NCBI GenBank assembly: GCA_030149245.1
Contig: JASBRX010000003.1
Location: 1 to 64,000, forward strand
Direction: 5' to 3'
DNA length: 64,000 nucleotides
Source of the DNA: Sphingomonas bacterium
GTDB taxonomy: Bacteria; Pseudomonadota; Alphaproteobacteria; Sphingomonadales; Sphingomonadaceae
Part shown: one piece after another, positions 52,834-60,779 of the stretch
Numbering within the stretch: the stretch's first letter is position 1
Layout: each line of letters begins with the position of its first letter
Program-made: the position numbers and the translations under genes
Notes under the pieces: generated by a model
Told to the model about the DNA's origin: nothing
Database searches by the model: none
The model's input: only the letters and a program-made list of their open reading frames with translations

Positions 52834-53370
52834 TCACACCGGCGCGTTCAGGTCGAGGACAAAGCCATCCGGGTGATGGAAATCGGGCTTTCCCGCCGGA
52901 TGCGCCAGCGCCCAATAGGATTTGGTGCCGTCAATTTCCTCGATAACTGCGGTAAGGTTGATCGCCATCTTCACGGTAGGCAACAGCGGCATCGCTTCGA
53001 CGGCGAGGGAAAAATGCGGAAGGCCCGCGGTCACCCAAATTTCAGGGTTCTCGGCAGCAAACTCCTGCATTCCCGAACGATACCCCTCGAATGAATATGC
53101 CGCCCATTGGAATGACGGTGAGAAGTTGAACTCGAAATAGGCATCGCCCCCCGCAGGCTTCGCAAACAGCTCAAAACAGGTCGTTTTCCACAGGCCATCG
53201 GTCCGCTCGGGCTTAGCCGAGGGGGGAAGGAGCAGCGTGTTCGACACGACATGAAACTCGCACCATAGCTCGCCCGGAGTGCTGGTCGTCGCAAGTTGAA
53301 CGGAGACGTGCTCGACCGCGGTGGCCGGAGCATCTGGATGGCAGATTAGTTGCACTCCATGCTGCATCAT
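52834..53370 (-). CDS. DOMON-like domain protein
   Basis: A 178-residue cytosolic or exported (no signal seen) protein: VEHVSVQLATTSTPGELWCEF, then WKTTCFELFAKPAGGDAYFEF, NFSPSFQWAAYSFEGYRSGM and SYWALAHPAGKPDFHHPDGF. I know this pattern as the 'DOMON-like' beta-sandwich seen in proteobacterial hypothetical proteins; a ligand such as sugar or haem has been suggested for DOMON folds. GC is lower than in most neighbours. It is followed by a GIY-YIG gene upstream on the same strand, separated by 3 bp. Confidence 0.75.
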   Translation of the reverse strand: MMQHGVQLICHPDAPATAVEHVSVQLATTSTPGELWCEFHVVSNTLLLPPSAKPERTDGLWKTTCFELFAKPAGGDAYFEFNFSPSFQWAAYSFEGYRSGMQEFAAENPEIWVTAGLPHFSLAVEAMPLLPTVKMAINLTAVIEEIDGTKSYWALAHPAGKPDFHHPDGFVLDLNAPV

Positions 53371-53373
53371 CCC

Positions 53374-53697
53374 TCACTCCGTTTGCCCTGAGCCTGTCGA
53401 AGGGCCAGCCCCGACCTGCCAGTTGCGCGCAAGAACCGAAACGCCCTCCCAGTCGCCTGCGATCAACGCTTCCTTCTTGGGCCGACTCCACCCCTTGATC
53501 CGCCGCTCCGCCTCCAGCGCTTCGTAGCGGGTTCCGAAATCCTGCGACCAAACCAGCGTCAGGGGCCGACGCATATAGGTATAGCAATCGTCGAATGCCC
53601 CACGCTCATGCTGCGCAAGGCGGACGTCGAGGTCCTCGGTCTGGCCGGTGTAGTAGCTGTCATCGCTACACCGCAGGATATAGCAGTAGAACGCCAC
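53374..53697 (-). CDS. GIY-YIG nuclease-like protein
   Basis: A 107-residue UPF0213/YhbQ-type GIY-YIG protein: [43 protein letters not shown] with the two motif strands (CYI and YYTG) and the Arg and Glu positions of the fold, and later [22 protein letters not shown]. The start is GTG at 53697 with AGGGGGAACC upstream. The final residues PSTGSGQTE and the stop are encoded by a REP repeat that overruns the gene's 3' end. The biological target of such nucleases is unknown. Confidence 0.85.
   Translation of the reverse strand: MAFYCYILRCSDDSYYTGQTEDLDVRLAQHERGAFDDCYTYMRRPLTLVWSQDFGTRYEALEAERRIKGWSRPKKEALIAGDWEGVSVLARNWQVGAGPSTGSGQTE
53385..53405. repeat. REP unit overlapping the GIY-YIG 3' end
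   Basis: GCCCTGAGCCTGTCGAAGGG plus C, in the same family as 34563-34583. It lies inside the last codons of the GIY-YIG gene and encodes GPSTGSGQ on the minus strand. Confidence 0.85.
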
Positions 53698-53712
53698 GCC
53701 GGTTCCCCCTCC

Positions 53713-53787
53713 GCCCTTCGACAAGCTCAGGGCAAACGGATGGAGGGACGTCCCCAACCTCCGTTTGGGCTGAGCTTGTCGAAGCCC
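53713..53787. repeat. Two REP units before tyrS
   Basis: GCCCTTCGACAAGCTCAGGG (53713-53732) and GGGCTGAGCTTGTCGAAGCC (53767-53786) are inverted copies of one family and form a stem around about 34 bp. With the unit at 53385 in opposite orientation to the first, they bracket the GIY-YIG gene. They lie in the tyrS upstream region. Confidence 0.85.
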
Positions 53788-53858
53788 CTTCCCCGCGTCA
53801 ACGAACGTCACCGCAACAGATGACTCAACCCGCGACCTCGGCTACACGCGCCGCCACC

Positions 53859-55085
53859 ATGACCGAATACGCATCCGATCTGCTCCGCACCCTGTCCGAC
53901 CGTGGCTACATCCACCAGGTCACCGACGCTACTGCGCTCGACGCGCTGGCCGCCAAGCAGATCGTGCCCGGCTATATCGGTTTCGATCCCACCGCGCCCT
54001 CGCTGCACGTCGGCAGCCTCGTCCAGATCATGCTGCTGCGCCGGATGCAACAGACCGGGCACAAGCCGATCGTGCTGATGGGCGGCGGCACCGGCAAGAT
54101 CGGCGATCCCAGCTTCAAGGACGAAGCGCGCAAGCTGATGACGGACGAGGTCATCGCGGCCAACGTCGCGTCGATCAAGACGGTGTTCGAGAAGTTCCTG
54201 ACCTTCGGCGACGGCCCGACCGACGCGATGATGGTCGACAATGCCGACTGGCTCGACAAGCTCGAATACATCCCGTTCCTGCGCGACATCGGGAAGCATT
54301 TCTCGATCAACCGCATGCTCAGTTTTGACTCGGTCAAGCTTCGGCTCGACCGCGAACAGTCGCTGTCGTTCCTCGAATTCAACTACATGATCCTCCAGGG
54401 CTATGATTTCCTGGAGCTGTCGCGCCGCGCTGGGTGCCGCCTGCAGATGGGCGGGTCGGACCAGTGGGGCAACATCGTCAACGGCATCGAACTCTCGCGC
54501 CGCGTCGACGGGACCGAGGTCTATGGCGTCACCACCCCGCTGATCACCACGGCGGACGGCGGCAAAATGGGCAAGACCATGTCGGGCGCGGTGTGGCTGA
54601 ACGAGGACGCGCTGCCCGCCTTCGATTACTGGCAGTTCTGGCGCAACACCGACGACCGCGATGTCGGCCGCTTCCTGCGCCTGTTCACCGACCTGCCCCT
54701 AGACGAAATCGCCCGGCTCGAAGCGCTGCAGGGCGCCGAGATCAACGAGGCGAAGAAGATCCTCGCCACCGAAGCCACCGCCATGTGCCGCGGCCGCGAC
54801 GCTGCGCTCGCCGCCGAGGAAACCGCGCGCAAGACGTTCGAGGAAGGCGCCTCGGGCGACGCACTGCCAACCCTGTCGGTCAGCGGCGAGATCACCGTCG
54901 TCGACGCGCTCGTCGGCCTGGGCTTTGCCGCGTCAAAGGGGGAGGCGCGCCGCCTGATCAAGGGCGGCGGCGCACGCATCGACGGTGAAAAGGTCAGCGA
55001 CGAAGCCGCGACGGTCACCGTCGGCGCGGCCGAGGTGCGCGTCTCGGCGGGCAAGAAGCATCACGGCCTGCTCCGCGCGGAGTGA
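53859..55085 (+). CDS. tyrS: Tyrosyl-tRNA synthetase
   Basis: A 408-residue class I synthetase of the TyrS type. The HIGH-equivalent is [16 protein letters not shown], the KMSKS-equivalent [14 protein letters not shown], and [13 protein letters not shown] binds tyrosine. The C-terminal 60 residues are an S4 RNA-binding domain ([27 protein letters not shown]). The ATG at 53859 yields [20 protein letters not shown], the family start; an ATG at 53820 would add 13 residues. The 3' neighbour is a PilZ gene 117 bp away. Confidence 0.93.
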   Translation: MTEYASDLLRTLSDRGYIHQVTDATALDALAAKQIVPGYIGFDPTAPSLHVGSLVQIMLLRRMQQTGHKPIVLMGGGTGKIGDPSFKDEARKLMTDEVIAANVASIKTVFEKFLTFGDGPTDAMMVDNADWLDKLEYIPFLRDIGKHFSINRMLSFDSVKLRLDREQSLSFLEFNYMILQGYDFLELSRRAGCRLQMGGSDQWGNIVNGIELSRRVDGTEVYGVTTPLITTADGGKMGKTMSGAVWLNEDALPAFDYWQFWRNTDDRDVGRFLRLFTDLPLDEIARLEALQGAEINEAKKILATEATAMCRGRDAALAAEETARKTFEEGASGDALPTLSVSGEITVVDALVGLGFAASKGEARRLIKGGGARIDGEKVSDEAATVTVGAAEVRVSAGKKHHGLLRAE

Positions 55086-55201
55086 TCACCCCCCCCGTAA
55101 GACTACGTAAGTAACCACTGGTAACCAATCCGGTTGCCGAGCTGTTTACGCCCTGCGCCCTACCCAATCTGACATTGAACCACGAGTCGGCGGGGTCCAG
55201 T

Positions 55202-55540
55202 GTGAGTTACCAGTTCTCATCCATCGTGCGCGCCACCGCAGCCGACAGCGACCGCCGCACCACGACGCGCGACGAAGTCCATTTCCGCGCCCGCGCCTTC
55301 GGCCCCGACGCCCAGCCGCACACGCTGCTGATCGTCAACATCTCCCCCCACGGCCTGATGGCCCGCTGCGACCATCCCTTTGCCGAAGGCGCGCGCCTGC
55401 GCGTCATGCTCCCGGTGGTCGGGGCGCTCCCGGCCGAAATCCGCTGGTCCCTCGGCGGCCGCATCGGCGTGAGCTTCGACAGCGCGGTCGATCTGGCGAG
55501 CTATTACGAGCTTCTGGCGCAGATGTTGAAGGCGGGGTGA
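55202..55540 (+). CDS. Small PilZ domain protein
   Basis: A 112-residue protein that is one PilZ domain: SDRRTTTRDEVHFRARAFG (R-x3-R: RRTTTR), then LLIVNISPHGLMARCDHPF (N-x-S-x-x-G) and EIRWSLGGRIGVSFD. The N and C termini are short. The RRTTTR and N-I-S-P-H-G motifs are well preserved, so cyclic di-GMP binding is likely. The GTG at 55202 with GGGG 7 bp upstream is preferred to a TTG at 55175. It is the third PilZ protein of the window. Confidence 0.82.
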   Translation: MSYQFSSIVRATAADSDRRTTTRDEVHFRARAFGPDAQPHTLLIVNISPHGLMARCDHPFAEGARLRVMLPVVGALPAEIRWSLGGRIGVSFDSAVDLASYYELLAQMLKAG

Positions 55541-55890
55541 CCCTTCTTAGCCCCTCCCCTTCAGGAGTATCGGGTCGGCCATGCCCCCGGCATGGCCTAA
55601 ACAGCGCGGGGCGCTGTTTACCCGATACTGGGTTGGGGTGGGGCGTCTCAGTCTCACCGAGACCGACGCGCCAAGAGGATAGGCCCCACCCCCAACCCCT
55701 CCCCTAAAGGGGAGGGGCGAGATTACGCAACGGCCCGCCAAACCCCCATCGTCACCCCGGCCCTGTGCCGGGGTCCACCCCACCCCAAGCGAAGCGCTCC
55801 AACCTCAAGCCCCACGCCCGCCTCCCGGTGAACCCCGTCCTAAGGCCCGGGTGACGCTAGTTGCTACTGGATGGAACCCCGACATTAATT
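55541..55890. repeat. Nested palindromes with a three-way junction; no gene seen
   Basis: The gap holds at least five palindromes. AGTATCGGGT (55566-55575) pairs with ACCCGATACT (55620-55629); inside it are two complete hairpins, GGCCATGC/GCATGGCC (55577-55597) and AAACAGCGC/GCGCTGTTT (55599-55619), so a perfect three-way junction can form. Further right are GTCTCAG-TCTCACC-GAGAC-like, CCTCCCCTAAAGGGGAGG (about 55705-55723) and a CCCCGGCCCTGTGCCGGGG unit (about 55756-55774). I see no supported ORF. Confidence 0.8.
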
Positions 55891-55930
55891 CTGCCATCGT
55901 TGGGTCCGTGGAAGTACGGAAGGTCGGCCT

Positions 55931-56284
55931 ATGCTCGCTCTGATGGTTCTTGGGATTGCGCGCTGTGCATCTGCGGAGTTTTGCCCAGATGACAAAGCGC
56001 TCATTTCGGCCGTGCGAAGTCGAGACGATGCCATGGTGTTTGCCATTTCCGCGCAGGCAGCCGAAGAAGATCCCGGCACTCTAACGATGGTCAGTTCTCA
56101 GCGCATATTGGGCGTTTCTGACGTGATCTGCGATGAAGTGCAGCCGGGAGAATTACCGACAATCATGTGCAAGTTCACCGTCCGCTACTGGAGCACGAAC
56201 TCGTATCTGGTTGCGCGGCTGGTAAAGAAGGACGGAGCCTGGGAGATTGATAAGTCTTTGCAGGTCAATCGAAAGCGCAGATGA
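55931..56284 (+). CDS. Small secreted hypothetical protein
   Basis: A 117-residue protein with a signal-like start (MLALMVLGIARCASAEFCPD) and a compact, mostly beta mature domain: VFAISAQAAEEDPGTLTMVS, VSDVICDEVQPGELPTIMCKF, TVRYWSTNSYLVARLVKKDG and AWEIDKSLQVNRKRR. Three or four cysteines could make disulfides after export. I do not recognise a family. GC is clearly lower than in flanking genes, which hints at later acquisition. AAGGTCGGCCT precedes the ATG. It converges with recG. Confidence 0.65.
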   Translation: MLALMVLGIARCASAEFCPDDKALISAVRSRDDAMVFAISAQAAEEDPGTLTMVSSQRILGVSDVICDEVQPGELPTIMCKFTVRYWSTNSYLVARLVKKDGAWEIDKSLQVNRKRR

Positions 56285-56324
56285 GCGCAATTCCGCACTC
56301 CATTCTTATCCGTTCGAGGTCCCC

Positions 56325-58382
56325 CTACCCCGCCCGCAACAACCCCACAGCCGCATCGCGCTCAAACAAATACAGCGCCACCCGCGCCGCCTGCCCCCGC
56401 TCCCCGTCCAGCCCGCCGTCGCGGTCGACCAGCAACCGCGCGTCATCGGTCGCCGCCGCGATCAGCTCGGCGAACTTCTCGGGCGGGGTGAGCCGGAAGG
56501 TCTGCTCCCCCGATTGCCGCGTCCCCAGCATCTCGCCCGCGCCGCGCAGCCGAAGATCCTCCTCGGCGATGCGAAACCCGTCATTGGTCTCACGCATCAG
56601 CGCCAGCCGCGCGCGCGATGTCTCGCTCAGCGTCCCGCCGCGCAGCAGCACGCACACCGACCGCCCCCCGCCGCGCCCGACCCGCCCGCGCAGCTGGTGG
56701 AGCTGCGCCAGCCCGAACCGGTCCGCCGCCTCGATCACGATCAGCGTCGCGTTGGGGACGTCGACCCCCACCTCGATTACCGTCGTCGCGACCAGCACGC
56801 CCAGCTCGCCAGCCGAAAAGCGCGCCATCACCGCGTCCTTTTCCGGCCCCTTCATCCGGCCATGGACCAGCCCCACCCGCTCGCCGAACCGCGTGCGCAG
56901 CGCCTCCGCCCGCGCCTCGGCGGCGGCAAGGTCGGTCTTCTCGCTCTCCTCGACCAGCGGACACACCCAATAGGCCTGCCCGCCGGCTGACAGATGCCGC
57001 GCGAGGCCGTTGACCACCTCCTCCAACCGCTCCTCGCTGATCACGCTGGTCTCGATCGGCATCCGCCCCGGCGGCATCTCGTCGAGCTTGCTGACATCCA
57101 TCTCGCCATGCGTCGCGAGTTGCAGCGTGCGCGGGATCGGCGTCGCGGTCATCACCAACAGGTGCGGCGCAGTCTTCGCCTTGGCCTGCAACATCATGCG
57201 TTCGGCCACGCCAAAGCGATGCTGCTCGTCCACCACGACCAGCCCCAGGTCGCGATACGCGACCCCCTGCTGAAAGATCGCATGCGTGCCGATCAGGATA
57301 TCGATCGATCCATCCGCGACCCCCATCAAGGTCGCCTCGCGCGCGCGGCCCTTGTCGCGCCCCGTCAGGATCGCGATCTCCACATCCAGCCCCGCGAACA
57401 GCTTACGCAGCGTCTCATAATGTTGCCGCGCCAATATCTCGGTCGGCGCCAGCATCGCCCCCTGCGCCCGCGCCTCGACCGCGATCAGCAGCGCCATCGC
57501 CGCCACCAGCGTCTTCCCCGCGCCGACATCGCCCTGAAGGAGCCGCAGCATCGGGCGCGGCTGGGCCATGTCGCCCTCGATCTCCCGGATCGTCCGCACC
57601 TGCGCGCCCGTAGGCGCATAGGGCAGGCTCAGCGCATCACGCAGCCGCCCGTCGCCAGCCAACGCCCGCCCGCGCTTCGCCCGCGCCGCGCCGCGCACCA
57701 GCATCAGCGCCAGCTGATTTGCGAACACCTCGTCATAGGCCAGCCGGTCGCGCGCTTGTCCATCCGCCGGATCGGCATGGATCGCGGCCAGCGCCGTGCG
57801 CCAGTCGGGCCAGCCCTTGCGGTCCTTCAAACTCGGTTCGATCCATTCGGGCAGTTCCGGCGCACGCGCCACCGCCTGCGCCGCGAAGTCCGCCAGCCGT
57901 TTCGACGTCATCCCCTCCGACAGCGGATAAATCGCCTCGCGCCCGCCCGGCCGCGGTTCGGTGATCGCGGCGATCTCCGGGTGTACGATCTGCAATTCCT
58001 GGCCGTACTGGTCGAGCCGCCCCGACACCCATTTGGCCTCGTTCAACGGCAGCTGCTTCTTCGCCCAGCCGCTATTCCCGCCAAAGAACACCAAAGTGAC
58101 GTAGTTACCCCGCGCATCGGTCGCCTCGACCCGCGCCGGCGCCCGCGCGCTCCCGCTCATGCGATAATTCACCGGGGTCAGCTGAATCGCGATCGTCCGC
58201 CCGACATCGGCCTGATCCAGCTCTTCGCGCGGCAGCCGGTCGATATATCCGCTCGGCAAATGGAACGCGACATCCACCACCCGCGCCAGACCCAGCCGCT
58301 CGAGCGGCTTGGCCAGCTGCGGCCCCACGCCCTTGAGCGCGGTGACTTCGGCGAAGAGCGGGTTGAGGATATCGGGTCGCAT
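56325..58382 (-). CDS. recG: ATP-dependent DNA helicase RecG
   Basis: A 685-residue branched-DNA helicase reversing stalled forks and resolving recombination intermediates. An N-terminal wedge/OB domain (LKGVGPQLAKPLERLG, then VTLVFFGGNSGWAKKQLP) leads to the helicase core with motif I LLQGDVGAGKT, motif II VVVDEQHRFGV, motif III MTATPIPRTL, and motif VI QLRGRVGRGGG. The C-terminal motif FRIAEEDLRLRGAGEMLGTRQSG is diagnostic. The ATG at 58382 fits the family start. Confidence 0.96.
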   Translation of the reverse strand: MRPDILNPLFAEVTALKGVGPQLAKPLERLGLARVVDVAFHLPSGYIDRLPREELDQADVGRTIAIQLTPVNYRMSGSARAPARVEATDARGNYVTLVFFGGNSGWAKKQLPLNEAKWVSGRLDQYGQELQIVHPEIAAITEPRPGGREAIYPLSEGMTSKRLADFAAQAVARAPELPEWIEPSLKDRKGWPDWRTALAAIHADPADGQARDRLAYDEVFANQLALMLVRGAARAKRGRALAGDGRLRDALSLPYAPTGAQVRTIREIEGDMAQPRPMLRLLQGDVGAGKTLVAAMALLIAVEARAQGAMLAPTEILARQHYETLRKLFAGLDVEIAILTGRDKGRAREATLMGVADGSIDILIGTHAIFQQGVAYRDLGLVVVDEQHRFGVAERMMLQAKAKTAPHLLVMTATPIPRTLQLATHGEMDVSKLDEMPPGRMPIETSVISEERLEEVVNGLARHLSAGGQAYWVCPLVEESEKTDLAAAEARAEALRTRFGERVGLVHGRMKGPEKDAVMARFSAGELGVLVATTVIEVGVDVPNATLIVIEAADRFGLAQLHQLRGRVGRGGGRSVCVLLRGGTLSETSRARLALMRETNDGFRIAEEDLRLRGAGEMLGTRQSGEQTFRLTPPEKFAELIAAATDDARLLVDRDGGLDGERGQAARVALYLFERDAAVGLLRAG

Positions 58383-58410
58383 TCATCCCGTCCTATCACC
58401 CTCACCCTTC

Positions 58411-58457
58411 CCATCGCCAGAGGCGATGGGCCCCTTCCCTCTCCCAATGGGAGAGGG
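58411..58457. repeat. Two adjacent hairpins between recG and the enoyl-CoA hydratase
   Basis: CCATCGCC-AGA-GGCGATGG (58411-58429) and CCCTCTCCC-AAT-GGGAGAGGG (58437-58457) are both perfect. They lie just after the hydratase stop and before recG on the same strand, so they may terminate or attenuate transcription between the two genes. Confidence 0.75.
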
Positions 58458-58478
58458 AGCTATATACCACCGTCATCA

Positions 58479-59258
58479 TTACTTGCCCTTGAACTCCGGC
58501 GCACGCTTGCCGAGGAACGCCATGACGCCTTCGCGGAAATCCTCGGTCTTGCCCGCGATCCGCTGATGCGCCGCCTCGACGCTCAGCGTCTCGGACAACG
58601 TGTTGTTGAGCGCCGCCTTGATCTGCGCACGGATCAGGCCGAGCGCGATGGTCGGCTTGGCGGCGAGCGTCGCGGCGAGCTTCCCCGCCTCGTCCATCAG
58701 CGCATCGTCCTCGACCACCCGCGCGACCAGACCCGCATCCTTGGCATCATCGGCGAACAGCTTCTCGCCGAGCAGCGCCATCTCCAGCGCCTTGGCCCGC
58801 CCCGCCGACTTGGCGACCAGCCAGGTCGCGCCGCAATCGGGCACCAGTCCGATATTGCTGAAGGCGAGCAGCAGATAGGCGCTCTTCGCCATCACCACCA
58901 TGTCGCCGCCCAGCGCGATCCCGACGCCCGCACCCGCCGCCGGGCCGTTGACCGCGGTGACGATTGGGATCGGCAGCTTCGACAGCGTCTCGGCGAGCGG
59001 GTTATAGTGAAACTCTAGGCTCTCGGCTGGATCGACCGGCCCGCGATCCATCCGCCCGGCAAGGTCCGCGCCCGAACAGAACGCCCGCCCCTCCCCGGTC
59101 AGCAACACCGCCCGCGCGCCTTCATTCACGGCGCGCAGCAACGACGCGCGGATCAGGTCGAGCATGGCACCAGTCACCGCGTTCAACCGATCGGGCCGGT
59201 TGAGCCGGAGCGTCGCGACGCCGTTTTCGAGGCTGTAAAGGACGCTGTCTTCGCTCAT
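58479..59258 (-). CDS. Enoyl-CoA hydratase/isomerase family protein
   Basis: A 259-residue crotonase-fold protein of the PaaG-like group: VLYSLENGVATLRLNRPDRLNA, RAVLLTGEGRAFCSGADLAG, VTAVNGPAAGAGVGIALGGDMV, SNIGLVPDCGATWLVAK. The oxyanion-hole segments (CSGADL, AGAGVG) are present; reaction and substrate (2,3-didehydroacyl-CoA hydration or isomerisation) are inferred. An ATG at 59258 lies 8 bp after AAGGA; 59264 is a near alternative. It sits next to methylmalonyl-CoA epimerase but is separated by a palindrome. Confidence 0.88.
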   Translation of the reverse strand: MSEDSVLYSLENGVATLRLNRPDRLNAVTGAMLDLIRASLLRAVNEGARAVLLTGEGRAFCSGADLAGRMDRGPVDPAESLEFHYNPLAETLSKLPIPIVTAVNGPAAGAGVGIALGGDMVVMAKSAYLLLAFSNIGLVPDCGATWLVAKSAGRAKALEMALLGEKLFADDAKDAGLVARVVEDDALMDEAGKLAATLAAKPTIALGLIRAQIKAALNNTLSETLSVEAAHQRIAGKTEDFREGVMAFLGKRAPEFKGK

Positions 59259-59277
59259 CCACATATTCCTTCCATCT

Positions 59278-59352
59278 GCTCCTGCGCAGGCAGGAGCCCA
59301 GAGCCACACGCGGCGTCCTCGATCACCCTGGGCTCCTGCCTACGCAGGAGCG
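59278..59352. repeat. Palindrome pair upstream of the enoyl-CoA hydratase
   Basis: The arms at 59278-59301 and 59329-59352 are 24-bp complements with one mismatch, each containing GCTCCTGC...GCAGGAGC. The block separates the epimerase gene from the hydratase gene on the minus strand and may end the epimerase transcript. Confidence 0.8.
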
Positions 59353-59360
59353 CAAGCCCA

Positions 59361-59783
59361 TCAATGCAATTCATCGCGCGGCGACTCCATGATCTCGGTC
59401 AGCACCCCACCCATGTCGCGCGGATGGACGAAGAAGATCAGCGTCCCATGCGCCCCGATGCGCGGTTCACCCAGCACCCGCGCGCCCTTGCCCTCGAACC
59501 ACGCTTTGGCCGCGTGGATATCGGGCACCTCATAACACACATGATGCTGCCCGCCCCCCGGGTTCTTGGCCAGAAAGCCATGGATCGGCGAGTCGTCGCC
59601 CAGCGGCTCGATCAACTCGATCTGCGTGTTCGGCGTATCGACGAAACACACCTTCACCCCCTGCGCGGGCAGGTCGAACGGCGTATGGATCGTCTCCGCG
59701 CCCATCACGTCGCGGTAGAATGCGATGCTGTCTTCGATCGACGGCGTCGCGACGCCGATATGGTTCAGGCGACCGAGTTTCAT
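59361..59783 (-). CDS. mce: Methylmalonyl-CoA epimerase
   Basis: A 140-residue VOC-fold enzyme interconverting (R)- and (S)-methylmalonyl-CoA between propionyl-CoA carboxylase and the B12-dependent mutase. Motifs: KLGRLNHIGVATPSIEDSIAF (metal His), VKVCFVDTPNTQIELIEPLG, GGGQHHVCYEVPDI (metal His) and ending FVHPRDMGGVLTEIMES (metal Glu). The ATG at 59783 lies 16 bp after a lipoprotein stop. pccB lies about 1 kb upstream on the same strand; no mutase gene follows. Confidence 0.93.
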   Translation of the reverse strand: MKLGRLNHIGVATPSIEDSIAFYRDVMGAETIHTPFDLPAQGVKVCFVDTPNTQIELIEPLGDDSPIHGFLAKNPGGGQHHVCYEVPDIHAAKAWFEGKGARVLGEPRIGAHGTLIFFVHPRDMGGVLTEIMESPRDELH

Positions 59784-59799
59784 GGTTTCATTCCCGGGT

Positions 59800-60582
59800 T
59801 CAGCACGACAGCCGCGACTCCTTCTGGAGCGGCACGAACTTGTCGTCGCGATATTCATAGCGTTCGACGAACTTCGCCGTGCCGCTCGCTTGCACCGCGA
59901 ACGATTTGCCCTTCACGATGTCGACGATCTTGCCCTCAAGGTTGCTCAGCGGTTCGCCGCCAAAGGTCTTGCCGGTCGTCTCATCGACCGCGCCCGCGTT
60001 CGATGACGAAAGCCAGATCCGCTCAGACTGCACCGGCCCCCCGGGCTTCAACTCGGTGATCGACGCCCCGCCGCACGAATAGCCCTGCGCCGTGTCACCG
60101 CTTTCGACATAGATCGCCGGGTTGTCGGTGAACTCGTTCGTCACCCGCCACTCCGGCTCGGCGCCCCAGCCCGATCCGCGCACCAGCGTCGGCCATTTGC
60201 CCGTCACGGCGAACCCATCACCCTGCGGCTTGAGATAAGCGATCGCCAGCGCCCCCGAACAAGCATGGCAGTCGGACTCATTCGCGCCGGGGCTCAGCAA
60301 CACCGCAGTATCGCCGATCCACAACAGCTGGCCCGGCTTCACATTGATGACACCGGCATCGTCCTCTTGCACCTGCGCCGCGCCATCCTTGTCATAGGTA
60401 GTGCGGAAGGCGAGCTTGAGCTGCTCGGCCTCGGGCAAGGCGCGCACGCCGGTCGGCGAAGGGGTAGCAGACGGCCTCGGCGCGGTCGCGTTGCCGCTCT
60501 CGGGTGCCTGCTGACAGCCGGCGATCAGCGAAATCGTACATGCGAGGGCAAAAAGCCTCCGATCAAAGCAATATCTCATCAT
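59800..60582 (-). CDS. Predicted outer-membrane or periplasmic lipoprotein
   Basis: A 260-residue lipoprotein. Basic start MMRYCFDRRLF, hydrophobic ALACTISLIAGC with lipobox LIAGC at Cys22, then a Ser/Pro/Thr linker (APESGNATAPRPSATPSPTG). The mature domain has four or five cysteines (ESDCHACSG, YSCGGA and final LSC). The order of strands is beta-rich; I recognise no family. The start overlaps the small membrane gene by 4 bp (ATGA), so they are translationally coupled. Its place between pccB and mce is unusual. Confidence 0.75.
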   Translation of the reverse strand: MMRYCFDRRLFALACTISLIAGCQQAPESGNATAPRPSATPSPTGVRALPEAEQLKLAFRTTYDKDGAAQVQEDDAGVINVKPGQLLWIGDTAVLLSPGANESDCHACSGALAIAYLKPQGDGFAVTGKWPTLVRGSGWGAEPEWRVTNEFTDNPAIYVESGDTAQGYSCGGASITELKPGGPVQSERIWLSSSNAGAVDETTGKTFGGEPLSNLEGKIVDIVKGKSFAVQASGTAKFVERYEYRDDKFVPLQKESRLSC

Positions 60583-60770
60583 GGTGCGATCCAGCCCCAA
60601 TAGATACATGCCGCGGCGATGCAGAAATAGGGTAACGCGCTTCCGATACGGCCCATCGAGCCAGGCACGGAGCGAAAGAGCAGTTGACCTAAATTGGGTT
60701 TCTCCTTGGCATTGAGAATGCCATCGATGAGGAAGACCAAGGCGAGGACCACGATTAGAGCGGTTGGCAT
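60579..60770 (-). CDS. Small inner-membrane protein
   Basis: A 63-residue protein with two hydrophobic helices: TALIVVLALVFLIDGILNA and IGSALPYFCIAAACIYWGWI, joined by a basic loop. It starts 9 bp after the pccB stop region and overlaps the lipoprotein gene at its end. The pair lipoprotein plus small membrane protein looks like one functional unit, of unknown role, placed in the propionate gene cluster. Confidence 0.65.
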   Translation of the reverse strand: MPTALIVVLALVFLIDGILNAKEKPNLGQLLFRSVPGSMGRIGSALPYFCIAAACIYWGWIAP

Positions 60771-60779
60771 TGGCAGGTC

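Noticed and set aside
53374..53787. Opposed REP units around the GIY-YIG gene considered as an insertion sequence
   Set aside because: No transposase and no target duplication; the same REP family occurs at 34.5 kb as a single unit.
55566..55629. Three-arm palindrome considered as a tRNA or tmRNA piece
   Set aside because: Loop sizes are wrong (3-5 nt), there is no anticodon or T-loop sequence and no CCA end.
56994..59018. Very long plus-strand open frame across recG and the hydratase gene
   Set aside because: Spans two well-supported genes and an intergenic repeat; composition is of a shadow frame.
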